From assembly GCA_036186865.1 (NCBI GenBank), contig AP025074.1:7548358-7612357 (forward strand): 64,000 bases of DNA, given 5' to 3'. This document shows positions 1 to 9,958 of this stretch, in pieces; the first letter of the stretch is position 1; each line of letters starts with the position of its first letter. The notes beneath the pieces were generated by a model. That model did not search any database. It was not told the origin of the DNA and saw only the letters and a program-made list of their open reading frames with translations. The position numbers and the translations under genes were made by a program. This DNA is from Eustoma russellianum. Its lineage: Eukaryota; Streptophyta; Magnoliopsida; Gentianales; Gentianaceae.

Positions 1-1
1 G

Positions 2-883
2 AAGAAAAGAATAGTTGAGGAGAAGAACAAGTTGGAGACGTCTAACTTGAATCTAACTTCTCAACTAGAAGTTCTTCAACTTGAATCATCTAACACTATT
101 AGTTCAATGCAAAATCAGATTAAGGAACTTAAGAACAAACATGAAAATGTGCAATGTGTGCAATGTGTTGATTACAATGTTTTAAAGTCTAAATTACATG
201 AAATACAAACTGAATTTGAATCATTAAAAGCATGCAACCTAGACTTGAACAAATCTTTAGAACAATTTAAGAATGGTTCCAACATGTTAGACACTCTTAT
301 TGCATCTCAAAAGCATGGAAATGACAAACAAGGTCTTGGATATGTTAAAGAAGCTGAATGCACACCTAAGGAAACAACATTTGTATCATCTTCAACCAAC
401 ATGAAATATAGGCCAAATGCATTTAGAAATGAACCTATTCTGCCCACACCACCTTCATCACAAAGATTGCAAAATGCATCAACATATAGGAAGGTAAATA
501 CACCTAGAAACCATGCTTACATGTATACAAGAATGCCTAAACAAAGTAGTATGCAATCTGCTCAAGTTATGCCTTATATGCAACAACATGCTTATGTGAA
601 GAACATGACATACTCTCGGCCTAAATCAGTTTATAACACACGGCCTAGACACACACAACATCATGCTTATACACGGCCAAGATATAACTCATATACATGG
701 CAACATTCAAATGCATATAGAACTTACAATGCTTATCCAACTAGACATAAATATGCAGCCCCTTTTCCATCATATTCTATGTATCAAAATCCACTATTTG
801 ATCATTATATGCAACATGATTTTAACATTTCAAAACCAAGAAAGGTTGTTCAAGTTTGGGTACCTAAAGGTACACTAACATGA
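2..883 (+). CDS. Gag C-terminal part of copia A (unspliced form), 5' truncated by window
   Basis: The frame is open from base 2 to the TGA at 881-883 (293 codons). It matches residues of the 714-aa Gag of copia B from about residue 413 onward, with one 8-codon deletion relative to B in a stretch with repeated YTRP units. The first ~110 residues are predicted coiled coil (rich in L, E, K, Q with heptad-like spacing); the rest is basic and rich in Tyr, Arg, His and Asn, ending VWVPKGTLT. I infer that this part helps Gag multimerise. By comparison with copia C, the whole stretch lies inside a putative intron and would be present only in unspliced RNA. Confidence 0.85.
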   Translation, partial: KKRIVEEKNKLETSNLNLTSQLEVLQLESSNTISSMQNQIKELKNKHENVQCVQCVDYNVLKSKLHEIQTEFESLKACNLDLNKSLEQFKNGSNMLDTLIASQKHGNDKQGLGYVKEAECTPKETTFVSSSTNMKYRPNAFRNEPILPTPPSSQRLQNASTYRKVNTPRNHAYMYTRMPKQSSMQSAQVMPYMQQHAYVKNMTYSRPKSVYNTRPRHTQHHAYTRPRYNSYTWQHSNAYRTYNAYPTRHKYAAPFPSYSMYQNPLFDHYMQHDFNISKPRKVVQVWVPKGTLT

Positions 884-951
884 ACTTAACTTGTCTAACC
901 TTGAAAGGACCCAAAATCAAAGGGTACCTAAGTTGTTATTTACATTTGTAG
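884..951 (+). other. Putative intron 3' end: branch site and acceptor (copia A)
   Basis: Between the gag stop and the pol exon are a CTAAC branch-site candidate, a T-rich stretch and TTTGTAG|GT at 951/952. In copia C the corresponding DNA is absent exactly up to this G. The TAG of the acceptor is in the pol frame, so pol cannot be reached in that frame without removing it. Confidence 0.7.
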
Positions 952-3900
952 GTACATAACATCAAAGAAAGACAAGTTGCTGGTTATAACAACAAAGAAG
1001 ATGAAAAGAACAAAACCAATTGGATAGTTGATAGTGGTTGCTCAAGACATATGACGGGCAACAAAAATTTGTTTAGCACACTTAAGAACATTGCAAAAGG
1101 TGGCAAAGTTACCTTTGGAGACAACAACCAAGGCCAAATAATTGGCAAAGGCAAGGTTGGTGATCCAAACAAATTTGAGATCAAAAACGTCCTACTTGTA
1201 AGTAACTTAACCTTTGAACTTTTAAGTGTTTCTCAACTATGTGACAACAACTTGAATGTTCTCTTCTCCTCCACCTCTTGTAAGATAATGGATAAAAACA
1301 ATCAAGTTGTGTTAAAAGGAAAACGTGAAGGAAACATATATGTGCTTAACATGGATGATATGCTAAGTAGTAACACAAAATGTCTTGTTTCACATGAATC
1401 TGATCCCAATCTTTGGCATAGACGTTTAGGACACATTGGTATATCAACCTTAGAAAAACTACACGCCAAAAGTCTTGTTAAAGGATTGCCTAAACTTAAC
1501 TTGAATGATTTTCAACTATGTGAATCTTGTATCAAAGGCAAACATGTTAGAGAATCCCTTAAGCCTAAAACCGAGGTCACAACATCAAGAATACTAGAAC
1601 TCTTGCATATAGACTTATTTGGTCCATGTAGAACAAGAAGCTTAGGTGGAAGTTATTATGTATGTGTAATAGTTGATGATTTCTCAAGATATACTTGGAC
1701 ATTGTTTCTTGCTTCAAAAGATGAAAGTGCATCATCTATAGCTAATCTAATTAGACAACTTGAAAATGAACATGAATCACATGTTATTAAGATAAGGAGT
1801 GATAGAGGTGGTGAGTTTAAAAATAGTGAATTAATCAAATTCTGTAATGAAAAGGGTATAAAACATGAATTCTCCCCACCAAGAACTCCTCAACTTAATG
1901 GTGTAGTTGAAAGAAAGAATAGGACTATTCAAGAAGTAGCAAGAACAATGATGGTAGAAAACAAAGTACCTAAATTCTTATGGGCTGAAGCAGTAAACAC
2001 TTCAAGTTATATGATCAACAGACTATCTATAAGAAAGAAATTGAACAAAACACCATTTGAAATCTTAAATGGACGACTCCCAAAAGTAAACTATCTAAAA
2101 ATCTTTGGTTGTAAATGCTTTGTATTGAACACAAAAGATAACTTAGATAAGTTTGATCCTAAGTCTGATGAACATATATTTGTGGGATATTCAATGAACT
2201 CTAAAGCATATAGATGTTATAATGCACAAACAAGAAAGATAGTTGAATCTATACATGTGAAGTTCAATGAAAATGCATATCTCCAAACAAGTAATCAACA
2301 TGAAATTTATGTACCAAATGATCAAATACTTCATGATGAAGATGAACTTATCCTACCACCTACAAATGAACAAATTGAAACACCAAATCAAACTCTTGAA
2401 ATGCATGAAGTTCAAACTCCCCCTACACAAGAACATAATGAAGAAAATGTGTCTAACCAACCTATTGAACATCATGAACCTATTGAAGATGCACAACCAA
2501 GTAATTGGTGGCAAATAAGAGATAAACAAAAGCATCCTCAAGAACTTATCATAGGAGATGTAAATCAAGGGGTTAGAACACGTAGGCAAATAGATCCTAA
2601 TGAATATGATCAATGGCATGCACTTATATCCCAAATTGAACCCAAGAATGTGAATGATGCCTTAAACGATGCATATTGGATAGATGCAATGCATGAAGAG
2701 TTAAACCAATTTGAAAGAAACAATGTGTGGGATTTAGTACCTAAACCCGAGGATAAATCAATCATTGGAACTAAATGGGTGTTTAGGAACAAAATGAATG
2801 AACAAGGGGTTGTAGTAAGAAATAAAGCAAGACTTGTAGCTCAAGGATATAATCAAGAAGAGGGTATTGATTACGATGAAACATTTGCCCCCATAGCAAG
2901 ATTAGAATCCATACGCCTCTTATTAGCTTTTGCATGTTATAATAACATCAAATTATTCCAAATGGATGTTAAGAGTGCATTCTTAAATGGCTATATCCAA
3001 GAAGAAGTTTTTGTTAAACAACCACCAGGCTTTGAAGATCCAAAGAACCCTAATCATGTATATAAACTTAAGAAAGCCTTATATGGTTTGAAACAAGCCC
3101 CCCGTGCATGGTATGAAAGATTTGCCAATTTTTTACTAAGTAACAACTTTCAAAGAGGAACCATAGATAGTACCTTATTCTTGAAAAAGAAAGACAAAGA
3201 TTTGCTTGTAATACAAATATATGTAGATGACATAATCTTTGGTTCAACTAATCCTAACTTAGTAAAAGACTTTGAAGATTGTATGAAGTCTGAGTTTGAA
3301 ATGTCTATGGTTGGTGAATTAAACTATTTCTTAGGCTTGCAAATAAAACAAACATCAAGTGGTATACATATCAATCAAGCCAAATACATAAGAGATATGA
3401 TAAAGAAATTCAACTTTGAAAACTTGAAACCATCTCCAACACCAATGTGTACTTCAACAAAATTAGACAAAGATGAAAATGGTGTTGCATTTGATGAAAA
3501 ACTATATAGGTCTATGATTGGTTCATTGCTATATCTAACTGCTAGTAGACCTGATATTATGTTTGCAGTATGTATGTGTGCAAGATTTCAAAGTATGCCT
3601 AAGATGTCACACTTTAAAGCTGTAAAAAGAATATTTAGATATCTTCAACATACACCAACATTAGGCTTATGGTATGATAGACAATCTAGTCTAAGTCTAC
3701 ATGCATATTCAGATGCAGATTATGGTGGATGTAGAGTAGATAGAAAGAGCACTAGTGGAACATGTCAACTCCTAGGAAACTCACTAATATCTTGGTTTTC
3801 AAAGAAACAATCTAGTGTTGCACTTTCTACTACTGAAGCAGAATATATGGCTTTAAGTCTATGTTGTACTCAACTATTATGGATTAAACAACAACTTTCA

Positions 3901-4164
3901 GACTTTGAAATACAAGTAAATAATATCCCCATCTATTGTGATAGTACAAGTGCTATAAATTTGTCTAAAAACCCTGTACTACACTCTAAGGCAAAGCATA
4001 TAGAAGTACGTTATCATTTTCTCCGTGATCATGTTAATCTTGGACATATACACATTGAACATGTTAGAACTGATCAACAAGTAGCTGACATATTCACTAA
4101 ACCCCTTAATCAAGCTATTTTTGAGCATTTACGTGCAAGACTTGGATTAATCGCTTACAACTAA
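952..4164 (+). CDS. pol: Copia A protease-integrase-RT-RNase H (pol exon)
   Basis: The frame is open over 1071 codons from the putative splice acceptor to TAA; the first ATG (1051) lies just after the protease active site DSG, so a complete product needs the upstream gag exon. Visible in order: aspartic protease (VDSGCSRHMTGN), GAG-pre-integrase zinc finger (HRRLGHIG with CESC), integrase core with the D, D, E residues (HIDLFGP, SDRGGEF, NGVVERKN), reverse transcriptase (KARLVAQGY, YVDD) and RNase H (SDADYGG, TTEAEYMA, CDSTSA). It would process the polyprotein, copy RNA into DNA and integrate it. No stop or frameshift is seen. It differs from C and F at only a few residues. Confidence 0.93.
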   Translation, partial: VHNIKERQVAGYNNKEDEKNKTNWIVDSGCSRHMTGNKNLFSTLKNIAKGGKVTFGDNNQGQIIGKGKVGDPNKFEIKNVLLVSNLTFELLSVSQLCDNNLNVLFSSTSCKIMDKNNQVVLKGKREGNIYVLNMDDMLSSNTKCLVSHESDPNLWHRRLGHIGISTLEKLHAKSLVKGLPKLNLNDFQLCESCIKGKHVRESLKPKTEVTTSRILELLHIDLFGPCRTRSLGGSYYVCVIVDDFSRYTWTLFLASKDESASSIANLIRQLENEHESHVIKIRSDRGGEFKNSELIKFCNEKGIKHEFSPPRTPQLNGVVERKNRTIQEVARTMMVENKVPKFLWAEAVNTSSYMINRLSIRKKLNKTPFEILNGRLPKVNYLKIFGCKCFVLNTKDNLDKFDPKSDEHIFVGYSMNSKAYRCYNAQTRKIVESIHVKFNENAYLQTSNQHEIYVPNDQILHDEDELILPPTNEQIETPNQTLEMHEVQTPPTQEHNEENVSNQPIEHHEPIEDAQPSNWWQIRDKQKHPQELIIGDVNQGVRTRRQIDPNEYDQWHALISQIEPKNVNDALNDAYWIDAMHEELNQFERNNVWDLVPKPEDKSIIGTKWVFRNKMNEQGVVVRNKARLVAQGYNQEEGIDYDETFAPIARLESIRLLLAFACYNNIKLFQMDVKSAFLNGYIQEEVFVKQPPGFEDPKNPNHVYKLKKALYGLKQAPRAWYERFANFLLSNNFQRGTIDSTLFLKKKDKDLLVIQIYVDDIIFGSTNPNLVKDFEDCMKSEFEMSMVGELNYFLGLQIKQTSSGIHINQAKYIRDMIKKFNFENLKPSPTPMCTSTKLDKDENGVAFDEKLYRSMIGSLLYLTASRPDIMFAVCMCARFQSMPKMSHFKAVKRIFRYLQHTPTLGLWYDRQSSLSLHAYSDADYGGCRVDRKSTSGTCQLLGNSLISWFSKKQSSVALSTTEAEYMALSLCCTQLLWIKQQLSDFEIQVNNIPIYCDSTSAINLSKNPVLHSKAKHIEVRYHFLRDHVNLGHIHIEHVRTDQQVADIFTKPLNQAIFEHLRARLGLIAYN

Positions 4165-4217
4165 CTACTTTCTGAGTATTGCTGAATCAATTTCGTCTTT
4201 TGCATAATTTACAAAAT

Positions 4218-4434
4218 TAAGGGGGAGAAATAAATGTGTATATATATCATGTTAAGGGGGAGATAACACATTAAGGGGGAGCAGCAGCTTACACTTGATT
4301 TAGAGCAGCTTACACTTGATTTAGATGCTTACTTGATTACACAGATTACAACACTTGATTTAGATGCACACTTGATTTAAATGCTTAATATACACATATG
4401 TGGGGTAATTTTGCAAATCATCAAAAGGGGGAGA
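4218..4434 (+). other. Multiple polypurine tracts of copia A
   Basis: TTAAGGGGGAG occurs near 4218, 4253 and 4271, and the true PPT, AAAAGGGGGAGA, is at 4423-4434, one base before the LTR. Repeated PPT-like motifs in this place are a known Sirevirus signature. No env-like gene is present between pol and the LTR. Confidence 0.85.
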
Positions 4435-4463
4435 TTGTTGTGATATATTATGTTTGAGTGATT

Positions 4464-4571
4464 GCAAAATGTATATGTGTGCATATGTGTAATTGTTGTG
4501 CAAAATGTATATGTGTGCATATGTGTAATTGTTGTGCAAAATGTATATGTGTGCATATGTGTAATTGTTAT
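4464..4571 (+). repeat. 36-bp tandem repeat, 3 units, in LTR of A
   Basis: Unit begins GCAAAATGTATATGTGTGCA and repeats at 4464, 4500 and 4536. B, F and G carry two units and C has a diverged arrangement, so the number varies between copies. Confidence 0.9.
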
Positions 4572-4720
4572 GATGATTGCAAATAGATATATCATGTTTG
4601 AATGATTGGAAGATGCATATGTGAGCATGTATGTATAACGTTTAAATGTGAAATTGTTTTGGCAAGGCATGAACTTATGAACTTATGAGCTAAATGTGAA
4701 ATTGCTTGAATGAATCAAGA

Positions 4721-4795
4721 TTGAACAAGTTTGATTAAGATCATGAGATTGAACTTGGCCAATTCAATCATATATCTTAATCAAGACATGTTCAA
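4721..4795 (+). repeat. Imperfect 75-bp palindrome in the LTR of A
   Basis: The arm beginning TTGAACAAGTTTGATTAAGA is nearly complementary to the arm ending ATCTTAATCAAGACATGTTC, about 29 of 33 positions, around a CTTGGCCAA centre. The same structure is at 12544-12618 (B), 25912-25986 (C) and 61364-61438 (G). Confidence 0.75.
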
Positions 4796-5659
4796 ACTGA
4801 TCTTAGATTATATATGCCAATACATGTTGTTCAAACTGATCTTAGAAGATATATATGCCAATACATGTTGATAATATGATCTAACCAAGCCTTGAAGTCA
4901 CATGACTTACAATATAAGGCAAATTGTTCGGTTTAGTATCCTATTGCAGGTTTTGGTTCATATCTTGGGCAAATGAACTCCAAATTGAGTGATTCAAAAG
5001 CCCACATGATCCTTATTCAATTTAGAATCTAATTGGCTGAGGAAAGGCATGCTTGGCACGGGTTAAAACTGAATTGACCCGGTGGGAAGCTTATTGACCT
5101 ATATAAGGGCTATTTTGGTAATTTCACCATTTGGACTTCTCATTCTTATTTGGTCTTCTTCCAACTGATTTATATGATCATATGACACATTTATAAGTCA
5201 TGTCACATCATGGAAAAAATGAATCTGGAGCAGCACCATGTCTAGGTTCATCCTAGGACAAAATTCCTATTTTTGTGCTAAGGGGTATTCTGGTCTTTTC
5301 ACTTGCCAATGGATCTTCCAACATGTTATATATTACTTATATGATGTTTATATGTGTTTATGTCACATATGGTACGTGCCCTATTTTTATGGAAACGGGC
5401 AGCATGGTCTATCAATTGGAATTCTTATATCATGGTTATCACATCTATGGTTTTCTTGGAATTCTTGGTATTCTTCATATGGTTTTCTATGCTACATGTT
5501 GAAGACATAAATGACTATATATTATATGGTTACACACGGATGTTGGCGCATATATCATGTTCAAATTTTCAGATTTTGAACAAGTCAAGGCAAGTTGAAT
5601 TACATCCTATTTTGGTGCTGATTTTAAGTGATTATTCTTCTATATCTTGGAGATAATTA

Positions 5660-6025
5660 CAACGGCTATTTTGGTCAAAAGATGGAACAACATGTCGTGT
5701 GGTATATGATCAAAATTCAGATTATGATGTGTGACAAAAAGCAAGTCCTACAATGTAGCAAAGTTGAAGCAAAAATATCTCAATCAAGGAGCCATATGCA
5801 ACGGCTATATGTTCAAAAATTGGAGACCAAGTCAAGCTGATTTCTCTCTATCTTTTAGCTCCATCTCAACGTTTATTTGTGTTCAAAATGAGGAGCAAAA
5901 ATCTGTTCAAAACATATGCCAAATCAGCTGCATACATGGCAAGTTATTTACACATGGATATTGTTGATTGGAGCTGATTTTTAAACGTTCAAATGGAGCC
6001 AATTTCCATCTCATTCCAACGGCTA
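5660..6025 (+). promoter_or_regulatory. AACGG-box cluster in U3 of A
   Basis: CAACGGCTA occurs at 5660 and 5799, and TCCAACGGCTA at 6015-6025. The last fits the plant mitosis-specific activator consensus YCYAACGGYYA exactly. The boxes lie 170-540 bp upstream of the TATA box. Function is inferred. Confidence 0.45.
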
Positions 6026-6196
6026 CAATGGGATAAATATTCAGGTTGGAAGACTATTTCAAAGCATTCAAAAATTCAGATTTATTTTGAAATTCAAAGG
6101 CTGAATTTTGGTAGCTAAAAAGGTGCTGAATTTTTCTCCCATTCTCACAACCATTCCAACGTCTCTTAAGAGGAGCCTTTAGGCTGTCCTCTTGGC

Positions 6197-6204
6197 TATA
6201 AATA
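6197..6204 (+). promoter_or_regulatory. TATA box, LTR of A
   Basis: TATAAATA in the context GGCTATAAATAGC, conserved in all LTRs of the family in the window, marks the probable U3/R region; transcription should start about 25-35 bp downstream. Confidence 0.7.
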
Positions 6205-7333
6205 GCTCCAAGGATGAAGAAGAAAGAACAACCAACGAAAGCAACAAAGAAAGCAAGCAAGACAATTAGCTCTTTGTCTCCATTCTTTTCTTCTTCTCTT
6301 CTCTATTGAAGAACACATTTGCAGCAAGCTTTATGATTGTATAGTTCTTCATTTCTTGTCATTTCAACACCTTTCAAACTACATATTGTAAGGGAGAAGC
6401 TGGTGTATAAAGCTTACTCCTTAGAGGTGAGCAAAAGGTGCAAAGGTGCAAAGGTGAAACAAACTAGTGCTGATTTTCAGTTTTGGTGCAGCCTCTTGAA
6501 GAAGTTGGTGAAAAGCTTCTTCCTTTGACTTTGTAAGGTGACTTTGGTGTTTGGTGTTTAGTGAAATCCAAGAGAAGGTGTCTCTTGGGACTGGAGTAGG
6601 TCACATTGACCGAACCAGGATAATTCCTTGTGTTCTTTACTTATTTCCTGCACTTACTGTTTTCTGCCTGAGAATTACACTAACTTGGCACGCATAATTG
6701 AACAAGCAAACAGTCTTAGAATTGCATGAATTTTGGATATATTATACTTCAATGTGTTAGCTTTCATTATCCGCAAGAATCACTAAATTCTAAGGTGTTT
6801 AGCATATTCAAATCATCTTCACAAAATTGTTGCTACATTCTGTGAACAGTTCTGACCAGTGTGCAAACTTGTGCAATTTGAATAGGCTATCCTTCGAATC
6901 TTGGAGTGAGCCTTATATCAAATTAAACTAGACATCTTGAGGTTTAATTTGACATAAGATTCATCAAAATAGCACGGGTAGATTTTGAGATATTGCTGTT
7001 TGAAGTTAAGCTAACATTCTGCCTGAAACTGCCAGAATTGCACACTTTACTTCTCTTGCTTATTTGAACGTGCTAACTTGCTTGGAATTGACTGAATTTT
7101 TTATGACATATTATAAACATTCTAAACTTGATCTCTGCCAAGTTTGAGAGCTTGCACAGGTGTATAAGTGGTTCAACCAAAACGTTCAAAGTAGTGAACT
7201 GTTTCTGGAATTTTCAGAACCTGAGGTTAAAGAGGCAAAGGGGTCTTCAAACAAGTTTTTGAAGGTAATTATAGTGTAATTTCCGCTAATCCACTATTCA
7301 CCCCCCCTCTAGTGGTGCTATACAGGTCCAACA

Positions 7334-8568
7334 GTTTTGGCGTAATCTGAGCCAAAAGCGACTAGCTACAGTTCAAGGGGTGTCATTGGATGTTCTTTGC
7401 CATAGTTGGGCTTGAATCAGTTCTTGGAGTTAGAGGAAATGATCCATTCCGCATTTGTCTTCATTGAACCGTCCGTTCCTTTGATTTGGGCTGCCCGGTG
7501 TCGTATCATTTGGTATCAGAGATTTAAGGTATCTTCTAACTTCATCAATTTTAGAAACTAAATTCATATTAGTTTCTCTTTTTTTTGAATTGTGTTAATC
7601 AGATTATTTATATATGTTTTGTATTTGCGTTTGAATGCACTGGAAATAAGATAGGTGCCTGACAATCGAAATTAACTTAAAGGTCATAAGTTAGTTTGTT
7701 AAGGTGCTATGTTATTCTGAGCTAAAATATTAATATGTGGTGCTTGAAAGTATCTTAGCTTCTGTTAACGTTTTCAGTTAGAAACATAAAAATAAAAAAA
7801 TCCAAAAAAACTCAAATGCGTAGTTATCATTTCAGTTTGTTTATGTTTTAGTATGTAGCTATCTTGTGTTGTGAAAAATTTTTTTGGTTATTGTACCTGA
7901 TAGTCAACTTGTTCCTACTGCTGTCCCTTTGTAATCTTTGCGATAGACTACAAATAACAGGCTGTAGAAGTTGAAAGTATCTAGATACAAACCAAAAGAA
8001 AATCAAAGCATAGAGTCAAACGGATTTTAGTTACATTGAGTTTAAGTTAAAAAACGTTTGTTAAGAATGGAAAACCGAAAACCAAAAGTGTTAAAAACAG
8101 ATTTTAGTTAGTGTGTTAGACATTGTTGAATTGAAACAAGAAAAAACCAAAACAATTTTTAGGTTGTGTTGTTTAAGTGTCTAAACTTGTCGTCCTGTGT
8201 CAATTTTGTTGTCAATCTGTTGTCACATCAAGTTATAGACATAGGAAATAAGTTGAACAAAATTGGATTGAATTTGATTTCACCAGCCCTGTTACATCTT
8301 AAGTCATTCATTGGTAAAAAGTTGTCTGAACTTTTAATTAAAGCATTATTGACTTGAGATTGTAAAAAAAAAAGTGAAGTAAATTTGTAAGAAACAAGAT
8401 TTGATTTCAAATTTTAACGTTGGCTTTACGTTTATCGTTACTTGGGATTGATTCAATTGTTTAAAGACATATTATTGGACTTAAGTTCTTACTTAGGATC
8501 ATTTTGTCTATATTTATCCCTACATTTTTAATTGCCAACCTGTTTATCATCTTGTTGTCTTTACACTT
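7334..8568 (+). mobile_element. Element H: fragment of an unidentified LTR retrotransposon (LTR end plus leader)
   Basis: Between copia A and CRM E lies 1.2 kb unlike either. Bases 7334-7508 look like the end of an LTR (ending GTATCA), followed after two bases by a primer-binding site and about 1 kb of AT-rich untranslated leader with no convincing frame. Both ends are cut by other insertions: A at the left, E at the right. The E side shows CACTT at 8564-8568 as the probable target duplication. Family unknown. Confidence 0.55.
7511..7521 (+). other. Primer-binding site of element H
   Basis: TGGTATCAGAG is complementary to the 3' end of plant initiator tRNA-Met over 11 bases; the next base is A instead of the usual C. 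It lies two bases after a CA dinucleotide that would end the LTR. Confidence 0.6.
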
Positions 8569-9958
8569 TGATACGAATATGGTTCGTATATTGATGTTGT
8601 CCCGATCTTTCTTCACTCTCCAAACGTCCTTCAAGCCTTGAATGTGATGGACAATGGTGCCAAGCAACCACCTTCCTTCAAGCCTCCAAATCCGTTTGGT
8701 TAGGTGTGTTTGAATCCGCTCAATCCAACACGTCGTTCCGTATCCTTGGATTGTGGATCACCAACAAGGAACACACAATCCTTAATTGGGTCTAGCCTTG
8801 ATTTAGATATGTGTAAACCAAAGGAAAAACACAAACTTTTATTCAAGAAAACTCAAGAACAAAAGATAACATAAAACACTAGGGTTTTTAGTTCAAAGAT
8901 GAAAACTAGTCTAACTACTCAAATAAATGCTAAGTGATCTATTTATATGATTACAAGTCTTGTAAAACCTTCTCCACAAAACGGCTAGGGTTTCTTGGAT
9001 GCCTCCATCTTGGCGCCACCTTCCTTGGATGTGCAACAATCTGAATTTTGTTAATTATGGTAAGTTCCCTTCTCTTGGCAAATCCTCAATTATTGTCTCA
9101 ATCATCAATTATTGCATTATTACCATCCTTCTAGACTTGCCTTGTGCCTCCTTTGACTTCCTTGAAAACGCCAATTGCCTTCCTTTTGCCAATGATTTAA
9201 TTTTGGTAACTTCCTTTTTCTTGAATTATCTCCTTATTTGCTCCCAATCTTCAATTATGACTTCCATAATTCATTCCAATCCTTACAAGCTGATTTATGA
9301 CATTATAGAAGGTCTCTTAAATGCCTTTGAAGATGCCTAGGCGGCTGCCCTTGCTTCAAGAAAGTCGAAACCCTAATTTGCATAATTGGGCTTGTTTTGG
9401 ACTTCTTTCTTGCAGCTCTTGTATCTCTTTTTGTGGACTGATTTTGGCAAAACCCAAAACATGAAAGATGCTCCAAATTAAGTCTTCTTCAAGGCCCAAC
9501 TGGTTCCATGCACGCCCCATCGCAATTGAAAACCCAAAATCACAAAACAGCCTTGTGTGGGCAAGCTTGGCCCAAATCTGAGAAGCCCTCCTTTCCCAAG
9601 CTCAAGATGTTTGATCCAAGACTTGTAACACCTACAAAACACACTCATACACCAAACATAAGTATTCTAAACAAACTTTAAAAGAAGCAAACGAAAAGAC
9701 AACTAAAAGCCACAGAAACGGCACCAACAAGCGAACTGGCTATCATTGGATAATCAGTTCTTAAGCTCAACAATGAGCACCCATTTAGGAGGAACATCCA
9801 TTGGTTCATCTTGCACATGTTTGGTTAGAAAAGAGCCAACATCAAAACCAAGTTGAAAACCATTAATTCTCTTAGTTTGGCTCCTTGTCAACGGCCCCTT
9901 ATGGTTAAGGGCACCTTGTGCAAGCTCCTCATTAGGAGGCTGCTCCTCAGCCTCATCA
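8569..9958 (-). repeat. CRM E 3' LTR (1390 bp)
   Basis: Runs from TGATACGAATATGG to CAGCCTCATCA in window orientation; in element orientation it starts TGATGAGG and ends CGTATCA. It matches both LTRs of D and the partial LTR at 53284. One difference from the other E LTR is visible at 8924 (T against G at 53639). The sense-strand TATAAATAG lies at 8939-8947. Bases 9754-9958 code the end of the polyprotein. Confidence 0.9.

Larger units (their letters stand above)
1..7333 (+). mobile_element. Copia element A (Sirevirus-type), 5' end outside window
   Basis: Ty1/copia element in plus orientation. Seen in order: the end of gag, a complete pol frame, several polypurine tracts, and a complete 3' LTR ending in CCAACA. 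The pol order protease-integrase-RT-RNase H places it in copia. The long LTRs, coiled-coil Gag and repeated AAGGGGGAG tracts before the 3' LTR are hallmarks of the Sirevirus (Maximus/SIRE) lineage. The 3' flank begins GTTTT at 7334, the expected duplication; its partner lies outside the window. The element sits in the LTR of element H. Both visible reading frames are open, so this copy may be intact. Confidence 0.93.
4436..7333 (+). repeat. Copia A 3' LTR (2898 bp)
   Basis: Starts TGTTGTGATATAT directly after the PPT and ends GTGCTATACAGGTCCAACA. It is homologous over its length to the LTRs of B, C, F and G. It holds a 36-bp tandem repeat near the start, a 75-bp imperfect palindrome, AACGG boxes and a TATA box. 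Small open frames in it (for example 5238-5510) are not judged to be genes. Confidence 0.93.

Noticed and set aside
1051..4164. Pol translated independently from the MTGN start
   Set aside because: This start would omit the protease aspartate and lies after an open stretch belonging to the same frame; a spliced gag-pol fusion explains the sequence better.
4165..4435. Env-like gene between copia pol and 3' LTR, as in some Sireviruses
   Set aside because: Only ~270 bp with stops in all frames; the same holds for B, C and F.
4464..4571. CRISPR-like array
   Set aside because: Units are directly adjacent without spacers; this is a tandem repeat in a plant LTR.
5238..5656. Overlapping open frames of 75-152 codons, repeated at 13062, 21926, 26428, 42616, 55566 and 61920
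   Set aside because: They lie in U3 of the copia LTR, upstream of the TATA box, and overlap each other in different frames. Their recurrence follows from LTR homology; nothing resembles a known protein.
8999..9340. 113-codon open frame in the CRM LTR
   Set aside because: It is antisense to the element, its counterparts in the D LTRs are shorter and altered, and there is no recognisable domain.
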